From NCBI RefSeq assembly GCF_000187895.1, contig NZ_DS990133.1, positions 1 to 64,000 on the forward strand: DNA of 64,000 nt, in the 5' to 3' direction. The notes below the pieces were generated by a model. It ran no database searches. It was not told the origin of the DNA and saw only the letters and a program-made list of their open reading frames with translations. The stretch is from Phocaeicola plebeius DSM 17135. Its GTDB lineage: Bacteria > Bacteroidota > Bacteroidia > Bacteroidales > Bacteroidaceae. The position numbers and the translations under genes were made by a program. The stretch's first letter is position 1, and each line of letters begins with the position of its first letter. Positions 36,945-45,902 of the stretch are shown here, one piece after another.

Positions 36945-37490
36945 TCAAGGAATATCTATCAATTTATGAGTCTGCAAACTTAGACGCCATTGAGGATGCG
37001 ACTTAATATATTCTACAACCTCTGCCGTATTGCGGCAAGAGCAAGGCTGCAAAAAATAAAATGAGGCTTTTAATTCAAGATAAGGAGATACATCTTGACC
37101 AAGAAAGACTACTTTTACCTCATCTATACGATTGACACGTAACGGTGCACCTAATTTGGGAGAACAGGTAACCCAATCTATCGATTCAGGAAGCACACAT
37201 GTGCCATTCGTTTCAATACAAATGTATTTTCCAGCTTTATGCAATGCAGCAATTAAATCCTCATCTACCCAAAGTCCAGGCTCACCTCCTGTCAAAATCA
37301 CCGTCTTGCAGGGATATTGACAGACTTTCTCCACTATCTCCTCATCCGACATCATGACTCCTTCCTCATGATGCGTGTCACAAAACTCACATTTTAAATT
37401 ACATCCCGAAAAACGGACAAAGACAGCAGGTGTACCCACATGAAAGCCTTCCCCCTGAAGGCTATAGAATATCTCGTTAATCTTTTTCAT
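36945..37490 (-). CDS. queE: 7-carboxy-7-deazaguanine synthase
   Basis: 181 residues, short as in many QueE. The radical-SAM cluster motif CxxxCxxC is at Cys30, Cys34 and Cys37 (SGCNLKCEFCDTH), preceded by EIFYSLQGEGFHVGTPAVFVR. TGGEPGL and ETNGT are further family marks. It converts 6-carboxy-tetrahydropterin to CDG in queuosine synthesis. Its start overlaps the end of queD by 14 nt, so the two are coupled. Confidence 0.95.
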   Translation of the reverse strand: MKKINEIFYSLQGEGFHVGTPAVFVRFSGCNLKCEFCDTHHEEGVMMSDEEIVEKVCQYPCKTVILTGGEPGLWVDEDLIAALHKAGKYICIETNGTCVLPESIDWVTCSPKLGAPLRVNRIDEVKVVFLGQDVSPYLELKASFYFLQPCSCRNTAEVVEYIKSHPQWRLSLQTHKLIDIP

Positions 37491-37809
37491 AAATCACCCG
37501 ATTACCTTCAGACTCACACACTTCCACCTTCACACAATGGGGTACTCGCTCACAAATCCAACGGGCAATATTTTCGGCCGTTGGATTACAAGGAAGCACA
37601 TCATTCAGGTTCTTATGGTCAAGCTGTCCCTTTACAACTTCTTTTATATGCGTAAAATCTACCACCATACCATCTTCATTTAATTGCTCAGCCTGACAAT
37701 ATACGGTGATAATCCAATTGTGACCATGCAGGTTTTCACACTTACTTTCATAAGAAAGTTTCAGCTTATGTGAAGCCGAAATTTCCATACGTTTAATGAC
37801 TGTATACAT
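37477..37809 (-). CDS. queD: 6-carboxy-5,6,7,8-tetrahydropterin synthase
   Basis: 110 residues. Zinc ligands His14 (SASHKL), His28 and His30 (NLHGHNW) and the catalytic Cys24 fit QueD; VVDFTHIKEVV and LDHKNLND complete the family pattern. It makes the QueE substrate from dihydroneopterin triphosphate. A minus-strand -7-like TACCTTTG is at 37870-37877. I see no preQ1 riboswitch in the leader. Confidence 0.95.
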   Translation of the reverse strand: MYTVIKRMEISASHKLKLSYESKCENLHGHNWIITVYCQAEQLNEDGMVVDFTHIKEVVKGQLDHKNLNDVLPCNPTAENIARWICERVPHCVKVEVCESEGNRVIYEKD

Positions 37810-37966
37810 AACATTTTGATTTTTAAATATTTAAAAAACTCTGCATTTAATGTCACCTCAATGCTACGACAAAGGTAAAAAGAATTATCAGATAGAAAAA
37901 ATCCATGTACAAAGATTTGACTGCCACGAAATCTCACAAATTTTAATAAAATCCACAACAAATATT

Positions 37967-37996
37967 TTTGATTTTCCAACCAATACAGTATATTTG
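37967..37996 (+). promoter_or_regulatory. Promoter of the zapA operon
   Basis: TTTG (37967-37970) and TATATTTG (37989-37996) are separated by 18 bp. The predicted transcript starts about 15 nt before the ATG at 38019. Confidence 0.7.
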
Positions 37997-38018
37997 TATA
38001 CACATTTTTGATATACGA

Positions 38019-38312
38019 ATGACGGAAGAGGACAAAAAACTGTTACATACTTTCGAAGGCAAACTCAGACAATTGCTGTTTCTTTATGAAGAGTTGAAAA
38101 AAGAAAACCTCTCATTAAGAAATGAAATTGACAGAAAAAGTGCAGAAATAGCCCAATTGGAATGTAATAATAAAGAATTGGAAGCCAAGTATATCAACTT
38201 GAAAAACGCCCGCATACTCAGTATCAACGACAATGACCTCCGCGATACGAAACAAAGACTGGCGAAACTTGTGCGTGAAGTCGATAAATGCATCGCTTTG
38301 CTGAATGAATAA
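38019..38312 (+). CDS. Small coiled-coil protein upstream of zapA
   Basis: 97 residues from ATG 38019, preferred over the frame from 37968 because a promoter overlaps that longer stretch. Nearly the whole protein is predicted coiled coil (LFLYEELKKENLSLRNEIDR ... LEAKYINLKNARILS), with heptads of Leu/Ile. It has no membrane segment. Its place 24 bp before zapA suggests a division protein with a ZapB-like role, but this is inference from size, coil and neighbour. Confidence 0.8.
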   Translation: MTEEDKKLLHTFEGKLRQLLFLYEELKKENLSLRNEIDRKSAEIAQLECNNKELEAKYINLKNARILSINDNDLRDTKQRLAKLVREVDKCIALLNE

Positions 38313-38336
38313 CAATGCGGTAAAGTATATACTTTT

Positions 38337-38642
38337 ATGGACGAAAAAAAGAGATTTAATCTACTAATTGACAACGAACGGTATCCTGTGTCCATACTCC
38401 CTGCGGAAGAGGAAGCTTACCGGGAAGCTGCCAAACAGATTAACTATAAACTGAATAAATATCGCAGTGCTTTTCCTGAATTCAACAGTATACAACACTG
38501 GAAGATGGTGGCACTTGATTTGGCGTATGAAAATATATCCATGAAAGGAAGAAATGACACCCGACCTTATATGGAAAAACTTAAAGAACTGGAAGAGGAT
38601 ATTGAAAGATGTATCCGACCTGACCGGGACGAAGGTTTATAG
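38337..38642 (+). CDS. zapA: Cell division protein ZapA
   Basis: 101 residues. The N-terminal beta-rich head (FNLLIDNERYPVSILPAEEEAYREAAKQIN) and the C-terminal helix match ZapA, with a DLAYEN segment typical of Bacteroidota members. It cross-links FtsZ filaments. It is followed by a terminator and then the RNase Y gene. Confidence 0.88.
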   Translation: MDEKKRFNLLIDNERYPVSILPAEEEAYREAAKQINYKLNKYRSAFPEFNSIQHWKMVALDLAYENISMKGRNDTRPYMEKLKELEEDIERCIRPDRDEGL

Positions 38643-38665
38643 AAAGATATTATAACAGGAAATTC

Positions 38666-38722
38666 ACGCATAAGCTTTATTCGAAGGGATTTTCCCAACG
38701 GATAAGTTTATGCGTTTTTTAT
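38666..38722 (+). terminator. Terminator after zapA
   Basis: ACGCATAAGCTTTAT (38666-38680) pairs imperfectly with GATAAGTTTATGCGT (38701-38715), followed by a T run. The 102-bp gap before the RNase Y gene is too short for a 6S RNA. Confidence 0.75.
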
Positions 38723-38744
38723 TTATATACTTAAATTAATTATA

Positions 38745-40280
38745 ATGTTGACGACAGTAATACTAACAATTGTGGCCTTCCTGGTGGGAGGGGCATTGTC
38801 GTATGGATTCTTTAAGTACGGCTTAAAGACAAAATATGACACAATTATCAAAGAAGCAGAAACTGAAGCTGAAGTAATCAAGAAGAACAAGCTTCTGGAA
38901 GTAAAGGAAAAATTCTTGAATAAAAAAGCGGATTTGGAAAAGGAGGTTGCCCAGCGTAATCAGAAAATCCAGCAAGCTGAGAATAAGTTAAAGCAACGCG
39001 AAATGGTACTCAACCAGAAGAACGAAGAGCTTCAGCGTAAACGCAATGAAACAGAAGCCATCAAAGAAAATCTGGATGCTCAGCTGGTAATCATTGAAAA
39101 GAAGAAAGAGGAATTAGATAATCTTCAGGCACAGGAAAGAGAGAAACTGGAAACAATCTCAGGCTTGTCGGCTGAAGAAGCGAAAGAACGCTTGGTAGAA
39201 TCGCTGAAAGAAGAAGCGAAGACACAGGCGCAGTCTTACATCAATGACATCATGGACGATGCCAAGCTTACTGCAAACCGTGAAGCGAAACGTATCGTAA
39301 TTCAGTCTATTCAGAGAGTGGCTACTGAAACTGCCATTGAAAACTCTGTCACTGTATTCCACATTGAATCGGATGAGATCAAAGGACGCATCATCGGACG
39401 TGAAGGACGTAATATCCGTGCACTGGAAGCCGCTACAGGTGTAGAAATTGTGGTGGATGACACACCGGAAGCAATCGTACTTTCAGCCTTTGACCCGGTA
39501 CGCCGTGAAATTGCACGTCTGGCCTTGCACCAGTTGGTAACTGACGGACGTATTCACCCGGCACGTATCGAGGAAGTGGTAGCAAAAGTACGCAAGCAAG
39601 TGGAAGACGAAATCATCGAAACGGGTAAACGTACCACAATCGACCTGGGTATCCACGGATTGCATCCTGAACTGATCCGTATCATCGGTAAGATGAAATA
39701 CCGTTCTTCATACGGACAGAATCTTTTGCAGCATGCACGTGAAACAGCCAACTTGTGTGCAGTAATGGCTTCGGAATTAGGTTTGAACCCGAAAAAAGCA
39801 AAACGTGCCGGACTGCTGCATGATATTGGTAAGGTGCCCGATGAAGAACCGGAATTGCCGCACGCACTGTTGGGTATGAAACTGGCTGAAAAGTACAAAG
39901 AAAAAGCAGATATCTGCAATGCCATCGGTGCACACCACGACGAAGTGGAAATGACCAGCCTTCTGGCTCCTATCGTACAAGTATGTGACGCTATCTCTGG
40001 TGCACGTCCGGGAGCACGCCGGGAAATTGTAGAGGCTTACATCAAACGTCTGAATGATCTCGAACAACTGGCCATGTCTTATCCGGGTGTAACCAAGACT
40101 TATGCTATTCAGGCAGGTCGTGAGTTGCGTGTCATTGTAGGTGCCGACAAGATTGACGACAAACAGACAGAAAGCTTGTCAACTGAAATCGCCAAGAAGA
40201 TTCAGGACGAAATGACTTATCCGGGACAAGTTAAGATTACGGTTATCCGTGAAACCCGCGCAGTCAGCTTCGCAAAATAA
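38745..40280 (+). CDS. rny: Ribonuclease Y
   Basis: 511 residues. An N-terminal membrane helix (about 3-25) is followed by a long coiled coil (about 28-150), a KH domain ([29 protein letters not shown]) and an HD domain with His359-Asp360 in GLLHDIGKV. It is a membrane-attached endoribonuclease that begins mRNA decay. The family layout and length are complete. No overlap with zapA; a bidirectional terminator follows. Confidence 0.96.
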   Translation: MLTTVILTIVAFLVGGALSYGFFKYGLKTKYDTIIKEAETEAEVIKKNKLLEVKEKFLNKKADLEKEVAQRNQKIQQAENKLKQREMVLNQKNEELQRKRNETEAIKENLDAQLVIIEKKKEELDNLQAQEREKLETISGLSAEEAKERLVESLKEEAKTQAQSYINDIMDDAKLTANREAKRIVIQSIQRVATETAIENSVTVFHIESDEIKGRIIGREGRNIRALEAATGVEIVVDDTPEAIVLSAFDPVRREIARLALHQLVTDGRIHPARIEEVVAKVRKQVEDEIIETGKRTTIDLGIHGLHPELIRIIGKMKYRSSYGQNLLQHARETANLCAVMASELGLNPKKAKRAGLLHDIGKVPDEEPELPHALLGMKLAEKYKEKADICNAIGAHHDEVEMTSLLAPIVQVCDAISGARPGARREIVEAYIKRLNDLEQLAMSYPGVTKTYAIQAGRELRVIVGADKIDDKQTESLSTEIAKKIQDEMTYPGQVKITVIRETRAVSFAK

Positions 40281-40283
40281 ACA

Positions 40284-40320
40284 ATAAAAAAATCCGGAAG
40301 TTCATTCCGGATTTTTTTAT
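40284..40320. terminator. Bidirectional terminator between rny and the patatin gene
   Basis: Perfect 16-bp arms (40284-40299 and 40305-40320; core AATCCGGAA/TTCCGGATT) with A and T tracts on both sides serve the converging rny and patatin genes. Confidence 0.93.
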
Positions 40321-40323
40321 GTT

Positions 40324-41181
40324 CTATACTTTCAAATAAGGTGCCAACACTTTCTCCGCACAAGCATACCCTTCTTCATATAATTCAGTCAGCTTCTTGA
40401 TATCCTTCTCGATACGATTCACCACCACTTTCTTTTCCGGCCGAATCGCGATGATACGTCCTTCATCCTCTAACTTTTCGACCATCTCCAACTGCTCATT
40501 GTATACCGCACAGCGTCGGCTAAGCACTAACCTCAACCGTGGATAACGGCGATAAATGAACCGGGGAACCCGAATATCTTTTTCAGTCTTACGATAGCCT
40601 CTGTTACGAGTGAGGACTACTACATTCTTTTCATAGCCCTGACTCATGGCCCGCAAGACAGGTATAGAATCGACAATACCTCCATCGAGCATAGGACGCC
40701 CGTCCACGTATGTAATCGGACAAACATACGGAAGACTGCTGGAAGCTTTGGCAATATCCACCAGTCTCCAGCCATCCCGGTTTTCTTTCTCTTCCAGATA
40801 ACAAGCCCTTCCCGTCACGCAATTGGTCGTTACCATCTCAAAACGGGCAGGATTATTAAAATAGGCTTGAAAATCGTAGGGAAGAATCTTGGTGGGAAAC
40901 AAGTCATAAAGCAAATGCTGATCCAGAATACTATGCTGATACCAGAGGTATTTCAACCCAATATAATGATATTCTGCCAGCATATCAATGTTACTAAACT
41001 TTGCCCGCCCCCGCTGATGAGACATATACGACAATCCGTTACAAGCTCCTGCTGACACACCTATCACATAAGGGAACTGCATGTGGTGATCCATCATGAA
41101 ATCCAAGACTCCACAAGTAAACACCCCTCGCATACCTCCTCCTTCGAGAACCAACCCTGTTTTTTGTAAATCCAGATTCAT
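40324..41181 (-). CDS. Patatin-like phospholipase
   Basis: 285 residues. The oxyanion loop GGGMRG (about 15-20), the nucleophile Ser in GVSAGA (about 43-48) and the dyad Asp in DGGIVDSIP (about 167-175) are all present. No signal peptide is seen. It probably hydrolyses phospholipid or other acyl esters in the cytoplasm or at the inner membrane. It is divergent from the M24 peptidase; a minus-strand -7-like TATATTTG is at 41216-41223. Confidence 0.9.
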   Translation of the reverse strand: MNLDLQKTGLVLEGGGMRGVFTCGVLDFMMDHHMQFPYVIGVSAGACNGLSYMSHQRGRAKFSNIDMLAEYHYIGLKYLWYQHSILDQHLLYDLFPTKILPYDFQAYFNNPARFEMVTTNCVTGRACYLEEKENRDGWRLVDIAKASSSLPYVCPITYVDGRPMLDGGIVDSIPVLRAMSQGYEKNVVVLTRNRGYRKTEKDIRVPRFIYRRYPRLRLVLSRRCAVYNEQLEMVEKLEDEGRIIAIRPEKKVVVNRIEKDIKKLTELYEEGYACAEKVLAPYLKV

Positions 41182-41315
41182 ACGACCTCAGTTTTTAAAG
41201 TAATCTTGGCAATTGCAAATATATGTTTTTCCATTACACCGCAGCCATTTTTTCTATTTTATTTACTACATTTGCAACATTATTTTCACAAACATTACAT
41301 CAAAAAGAAATAACT

Positions 41316-42707
41316 ATGTTTGATTCTCTTACTTATCAAAAACGTCGGAATGCGCTGCGGGAAAAGATGAGCAACGGTATCATTCTTATTTTAGGAAATA
41401 ATGAAGCACCAGCCAACTACCCCGACAACACATACAAGTTCAGACAAGACAGTTCTTTTGTCTATTTCTTCGGACATTCACACCCGGGTTATGCCGGCAT
41501 CATCGACATAGACAATGGCAAAGATTATTTCTTTGGAAATGATGTCGACATGGACGACATCATCTGGATGGGGCCACAACCCAGTGTAAAAGAACTGGCG
41601 GCACAGGTGGGAGTTGAGAAAAGCTATCCTTTCGATATGTTGAAAGAAATAGTGGGAAAAGCCATCGCTCAGCGAAGAAAAATCCACTTCCTCCCTCCCT
41701 ATCGCTACGATAATATGATGCTGCTGGAAGATTTGACAGGTATCCGGGCATCCATGACTAAACAGCACGCTTCTCTTGAACTGATTAAGGCGGTCGTATC
41801 GCTGCGTTCAGTAAAAGAAGAATGTGAAATCGCAGAAATCGACAAGGCCTGCAACGTAGGATATGAAATGCATACGGCAGCCATGCGTCTGTGCAAACCG
41901 GGAGTATCCGAACAATACATAGCCGGAGTGCTTGACGGTATCGCTTCATCTTACGGACGAATGGTTTCATTTGCCACTATTCTTACGCAAAACGGACAGA
42001 CCCTGCACAATCACGACCACAGTCACATCTTGCAAGAAGGCAGACTAATGCTGACAGATGCAGGAGCCGAACTGATGAATTATTACTGTTCAGACCATAC
42101 CCGTACAATCCCTGTAGGAGGAAAATTTACCAGTCGCCAGCGTGACATCTACGGCATCGTACTTGCCTGCCATGACAAAGCACTGGAACTGGCACGACCA
42201 GGAGTGACATACAAGTCGGTACACCTGGAAGTATGTAAGGTACTTACAGAAGGGCTGAAAGGACTGGGCTTGATGAAAGGAAATACCGATGAAGCTGTAG
42301 CTGCAGGCGCTCATGCCTTATTCTTGCCGCACGGATTGGGACATATGATGGGACTGGACGTACACGACATGGAAGACTTAGGCCAGTGTTACGTAGGCTA
42401 TGACGAAGAAGTGCAACCATCCACTCAGTTCGGACTGGCTTCGCTCCGTATGGGAAGAAAGCTCCAGAAGGGTTTTGTCATTACCGATGAACCGGGATGC
42501 TACTTTATCCCTGCCTTGATTGATAAATGGAAGGCAGAAAAACTACACACCAATTTCTTGAATTTCGACGAAATCGAAAAATACAAGGACTTCGGAGGTA
42601 TCCGCCTGGAAGATGACATTCTGATTACCGAAAACGGATCCAGATTCCTGGGCGAAAAACGTATCCCCATCACGTTTGAGGAGGTAGAAGCCATCATGAA
42701 TGAATAA
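41316..42707 (+). CDS. Xaa-Pro aminopeptidase (M24B)
   Basis: 463 residues from ATG 41316 (MFDSLTYQKRRNALR). The frame from 41223 adds 31 residues and runs through a -7-like TACATTTG (41267-41274), so it is rejected. An AMP_N domain precedes the pita-bread fold. Metal ligands are visible in TDAGAELMNYYCSDHTRT, HGLGHMMGLDVHD, TDEPGCYF and RLEDDIL. It removes N-terminal residues before Pro, in the cytoplasm. Confidence 0.93.
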   Translation: MFDSLTYQKRRNALREKMSNGIILILGNNEAPANYPDNTYKFRQDSSFVYFFGHSHPGYAGIIDIDNGKDYFFGNDVDMDDIIWMGPQPSVKELAAQVGVEKSYPFDMLKEIVGKAIAQRRKIHFLPPYRYDNMMLLEDLTGIRASMTKQHASLELIKAVVSLRSVKEECEIAEIDKACNVGYEMHTAAMRLCKPGVSEQYIAGVLDGIASSYGRMVSFATILTQNGQTLHNHDHSHILQEGRLMLTDAGAELMNYYCSDHTRTIPVGGKFTSRQRDIYGIVLACHDKALELARPGVTYKSVHLEVCKVLTEGLKGLGLMKGNTDEAVAAGAHALFLPHGLGHMMGLDVHDMEDLGQCYVGYDEEVQPSTQFGLASLRMGRKLQKGFVITDEPGCYFIPALIDKWKAEKLHTNFLNFDEIEKYKDFGGIRLEDDILITENGSRFLGEKRIPITFEEVEAIMNE

Positions 42708-42747
42708 CCACGTATTTATTAACCCTATAACCATAAAGATCAAAACA

Positions 42748-43941
42748 ATGAACAAACTAATTTTAGTAGCTGTTGCAGGACTTTGCTTTGGTAACATCTA
42801 TGCAAAAAATCCGAAGAAAGACAAAGCTGAAGAAGGATTCGTATTTACAACCGTAAAAGAAAACCCTATTACTTCCATAAAAAACCAGAATCGCTCAAGC
42901 ACATGCTGGTCATTCTCCAGCCTTGGGTTCCTGGAATCAGAATTGCTGCGTGAAGGAAAAGGAGAATTCGACCTTTCTGAAATGTTTGTAGTGCACAAAA
43001 CCATGGAAGACCGTGCGGTAAACTATGTACGCTATCACGGAGATGCTTCGTTCTCACCGGGCGGAAGCTTTGAAGACATCGTTTTCTGCTACAAGAACTA
43101 TGGTATGGTTCCGCAGGACGTAATGCCGGGTATCGAATACGGTGACTCACTGCCTAACCACAATGAGCTGGATGCGGTAGCTGGAGCATACGTACAGGCT
43201 ATCGGAAAAGGAAATCAGAGCAAACTGAGTCCGGTATGGAAAAAAGGCGTCACAGCCATTTACGATACTTACCTGGGAGAATGTCCGAAAGAATTTACCT
43301 ACAAAGGAAAGACTTACACTCCGAGAACATTTGCAGATGAAGTGCTTGGACTGAATATGAACGACTATGTATCACTGACTTCTTACACGCATCATCCTTT
43401 CTACCAGACCTTCAGCATCGAGGTACAGGACAACTGGCGCAACGCATTGTCTTACAACTTGCCTATCGATGAGTTGATGGAAGTGATGGACAATGCCATC
43501 AACAACGGATATACTTTCGCATGGGGAGCTGACGTCAGCGAAGAAGGATTTACCCGCGACGGTATTGCCGTATGTCCGAATGCAGAAAAAGGAGCCGAAC
43601 TGACTGGTTCAGATATGGCACACTGGCTGGGCTTGAGCAAAGCAGACAAGCGCAAGGAACTGACCAGCAAACCGCTTCCTGAAATTGAAGTGACTCAGGA
43701 AATGCGTCAGGTAGCATTCGACAACTGGGAAACTACCGATGACCACGGAATGCTTATCTACGGTATCGCTAAAGACCAGAACGGCAAAGAATACTACATG
43801 GTGAAAAACTCATGGGGATTAAGCGGCAAGTACAAAGGTATCTGGTATGCATCTAAAGCTTTTGCCAAATACAAAACCATGAACATCCTGGTTAACAAGA
43901 AAGCAATCCCTGCACACATCGCAAAAAAATTAGGATTCTAA
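42748..43941 (+). CDS. Exported C1-family (bleomycin hydrolase/PepC-like) cysteine peptidase
   Basis: 397 residues from ATG 42748 (MNKLILVAVAGLCFGNIYAKN), which yields a signal peptide; the ATG at 42700 overlaps the end of the M24 gene and hides it. Catalytic Cys is in NRSSTCWSFSSLGFLE, His in DDHGMLIYG and Asn in VKNSWG. Unlike the usual cytoplasmic PepC it carries an export signal. It follows the M24 gene by 40 bp, so the two peptidases may be co-expressed. Confidence 0.9.
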   Translation: MNKLILVAVAGLCFGNIYAKNPKKDKAEEGFVFTTVKENPITSIKNQNRSSTCWSFSSLGFLESELLREGKGEFDLSEMFVVHKTMEDRAVNYVRYHGDASFSPGGSFEDIVFCYKNYGMVPQDVMPGIEYGDSLPNHNELDAVAGAYVQAIGKGNQSKLSPVWKKGVTAIYDTYLGECPKEFTYKGKTYTPRTFADEVLGLNMNDYVSLTSYTHHPFYQTFSIEVQDNWRNALSYNLPIDELMEVMDNAINNGYTFAWGADVSEEGFTRDGIAVCPNAEKGAELTGSDMAHWLGLSKADKRKELTSKPLPEIEVTQEMRQVAFDNWETTDDHGMLIYGIAKDQNGKEYYMVKNSWGLSGKYKGIWYASKAFAKYKTMNILVNKKAIPAHIAKKLGF

Positions 43942-43970
43942 GGTCCTATTATATAGACTAATTATAAATA

Positions 43971-44017
43971 AAAAGCGGCTCGTTCCATAAATTTAAGATG
44001 GAATGAGCCGCTTTTTT
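43971..44017 (+). terminator. Terminator after the C1 peptidase gene
   Basis: AAAAGCGGCTCGTTCCAT (43971-43988) pairs with ATGGAATGAGCCGCTTTT (43998-44015) with a single mismatch, followed by more T. The following 155 bp before recJ contain no supported gene. Confidence 0.93.
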
Positions 44018-44174
44018 CTTTCTTTTTACTAATTTTACGGATTGAAGTGGATAAGAAGATTTTATCCAATTACAAGTTTTGCCGATTTGGTTACTGCAAC
44101 AAAGTCGTACAGGCTTACAACCGACAGACTGGCAAAACTCCACCCGAAAAGAAAAAAAGAAAAAACATATATAA

Positions 44175-45896
44175 ATGAACTACAAATGGAACTATCAACC
44201 TCCAACACTTCAAGAAAGAGAAGCTGCCAGAGCCCTCTCCAGAGAGATTGGCATCAGTCCTATTTTATGTAAGCTACTGCAGGAAAGAGGTATCCATTCT
44301 GCCGCAGAGGCCAAACGGTTTTTCCGCCCTCAGCTTAATGACCTCCATGACCCGTTCCTAATGAACGACATGGACGTGGCAGTGGAACGCCTAAACCTGG
44401 CCATGGGACGAAAAGAGCGTATTCTGGTGTATGGAGATTATGATGTGGACGGCACTACGGCTGTCGCCCTTGTTTTCAAATTTCTTCAACAGTTCTACTC
44501 GAACATCGATTATTATATCCCCGACCGATATAATGAAGGGTATGGTGTGTCAAAAAAGGGAGTCGACTATGCTTACTCCACCGGAGTAAAACTGGTCATC
44601 GTATTGGACTGTGGTATCAAAGCAGTAGAAGAAATCAGCTATGCCAAGGAAAAAGGCATCGATTTCATTATCTGCGACCATCATGTACCCGATGAGGTAC
44701 TTCCTCCTGCCGCCGCCATTCTGAATGCCAAGCGTCCGGATTCTACGTACCCATACGAACACCTGTCTGGCTGTGGAGTAGGATTCAAGTTTATGCAAGC
44801 TTTTGCCCAAAACAACGGCATCGAGTTTCATCAGCTTACCCCCCTGCTCGATTTGGTAGCAGTCAGCATCGCATCCGACATTGTACCTATTATGGGAGAA
44901 AACCGTATTTTGGCCTATCACGGACTGCGTCAGCTCAATGCCAACCCCAGCATCGGCCTGAAAGCCATTATTGATGTATGCGGACTGGCAGAGAAAGAAA
45001 TTACGATGAGTGACATCGTATTCAAGATAGGTCCCCGCATCAATGCTTCGGGAAGAATACAAAATGGAAAGGAAGCGGTCGACTTGCTGATTGAAAAGGA
45101 TTTTGCGTCTGCATTGAAAAAGAGCAACCGCATCAACAGCTACAACGAAACGCGTAAGGACCTCGACAAGAACATGACAGAAGAGGCTAATAAAATCGTG
45201 GACAACCTGTCCGACTTGTCTGAAAGAAGATCTATCGTGATTTTCAATGAGGACTGGCACAAGGGAGTCATCGGAATTGTCGCTTCGCGTCTGACGGAAA
45301 TCTACTACCGTCCTGCCGTGGTCTTGACACGTACCGAGAACCTGGCTACGGGATCAGCACGTTCTGTTTCCGGCTTCGATGTATACAAAGCCATAGAACA
45401 TTGCCGTGACCTGCTGGAGAATTTTGGCGGGCATACCTATGCGGCCGGTTTATCCATGAAGGTGGAAAATGTGCCGGAATTTACCAGACGGTTTGAAGAA
45501 TACGTGACCAACCACATTCTTCCAGAGCAGACTAACGCTACCATCCAGATTGATGCACAGCTGGACTTCAGAGACATCACTCCGAAGTTTTTCTTCGACC
45601 TGAAGAAGTTCAACCCATTTGGTCCGGAGAACCACAAGCCTGTTTTCGCAACCTTGAATGTGTACGATTATGGTACCAGCAAGGTGGTAGGAAGAGATCA
45701 GGAACACATCAAACTGGAACTGGTGGACAACAAGTCGAACAACGTCATGAACGGTATCGCTTTCGGACAAAGTTCACAGGTGCGTTACATCAAGACCAAA
45801 CAGTCGTTCAACATCTGTTATACCATTGAGGAAAATACCCACAAGCGGGGAGAAATCCAACTACAGATAGAAGACATCAAGCCCAGTCGAAGTTAG
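44175..45896 (+). CDS. recJ: Single-stranded-DNA exonuclease RecJ
   Basis: 573 residues. DHH domain motifs YGDYDVDGTTA (about 93-103), DCGIKA and the signature ICDHHVPDE are present. The DHHA1 part has SGRIQNGKEAVDLL and the GGHTYAAGLSM loop, and an OB fold closes the protein. It degrades ssDNA 5' to 3' in RecF-type and base-excision repair. The recQ gene begins 6 bp after its stop, a functional pair. Confidence 0.96.
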   Translation: MNYKWNYQPPTLQEREAARALSREIGISPILCKLLQERGIHSAAEAKRFFRPQLNDLHDPFLMNDMDVAVERLNLAMGRKERILVYGDYDVDGTTAVALVFKFLQQFYSNIDYYIPDRYNEGYGVSKKGVDYAYSTGVKLVIVLDCGIKAVEEISYAKEKGIDFIICDHHVPDEVLPPAAAILNAKRPDSTYPYEHLSGCGVGFKFMQAFAQNNGIEFHQLTPLLDLVAVSIASDIVPIMGENRILAYHGLRQLNANPSIGLKAIIDVCGLAEKEITMSDIVFKIGPRINASGRIQNGKEAVDLLIEKDFASALKKSNRINSYNETRKDLDKNMTEEANKIVDNLSDLSERRSIVIFNEDWHKGVIGIVASRLTEIYYRPAVVLTRTENLATGSARSVSGFDVYKAIEHCRDLLENFGGHTYAAGLSMKVENVPEFTRRFEEYVTNHILPEQTNATIQIDAQLDFRDITPKFFFDLKKFNPFGPENHKPVFATLNVYDYGTSKVVGRDQEHIKLELVDNKSNNVMNGIAFGQSSQVRYIKTKQSFNICYTIEENTHKRGEIQLQIEDIKPSRS

Positions 45897-45902
45897 CGAC
45901 TC

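Noticed and set aside
36783..36983. Open frame of 66 codons over the small RNA terminator
   Set aside because: Its start lies inside the predicted sRNA and it reads through the terminator stem; no ribosome site or domain.
37810..37966. preQ1 riboswitch in the queD leader
   Set aside because: No compact hairpin with the A-rich tail and C-rich loop of preQ1 aptamers is visible in this AT-rich stretch.
38642..38745. Possible 6S RNA gene next to zapA, as in gammaproteobacteria
   Set aside because: The gap is only about 100 bp and holds a simple terminator; no long bulged hairpin of 6S type fits.
44042..44272. Open frame of 76 codons before and into recJ
   Set aside because: It overlaps the recJ start, its second half reads recJ DNA in another frame, and its composition looks non-coding.
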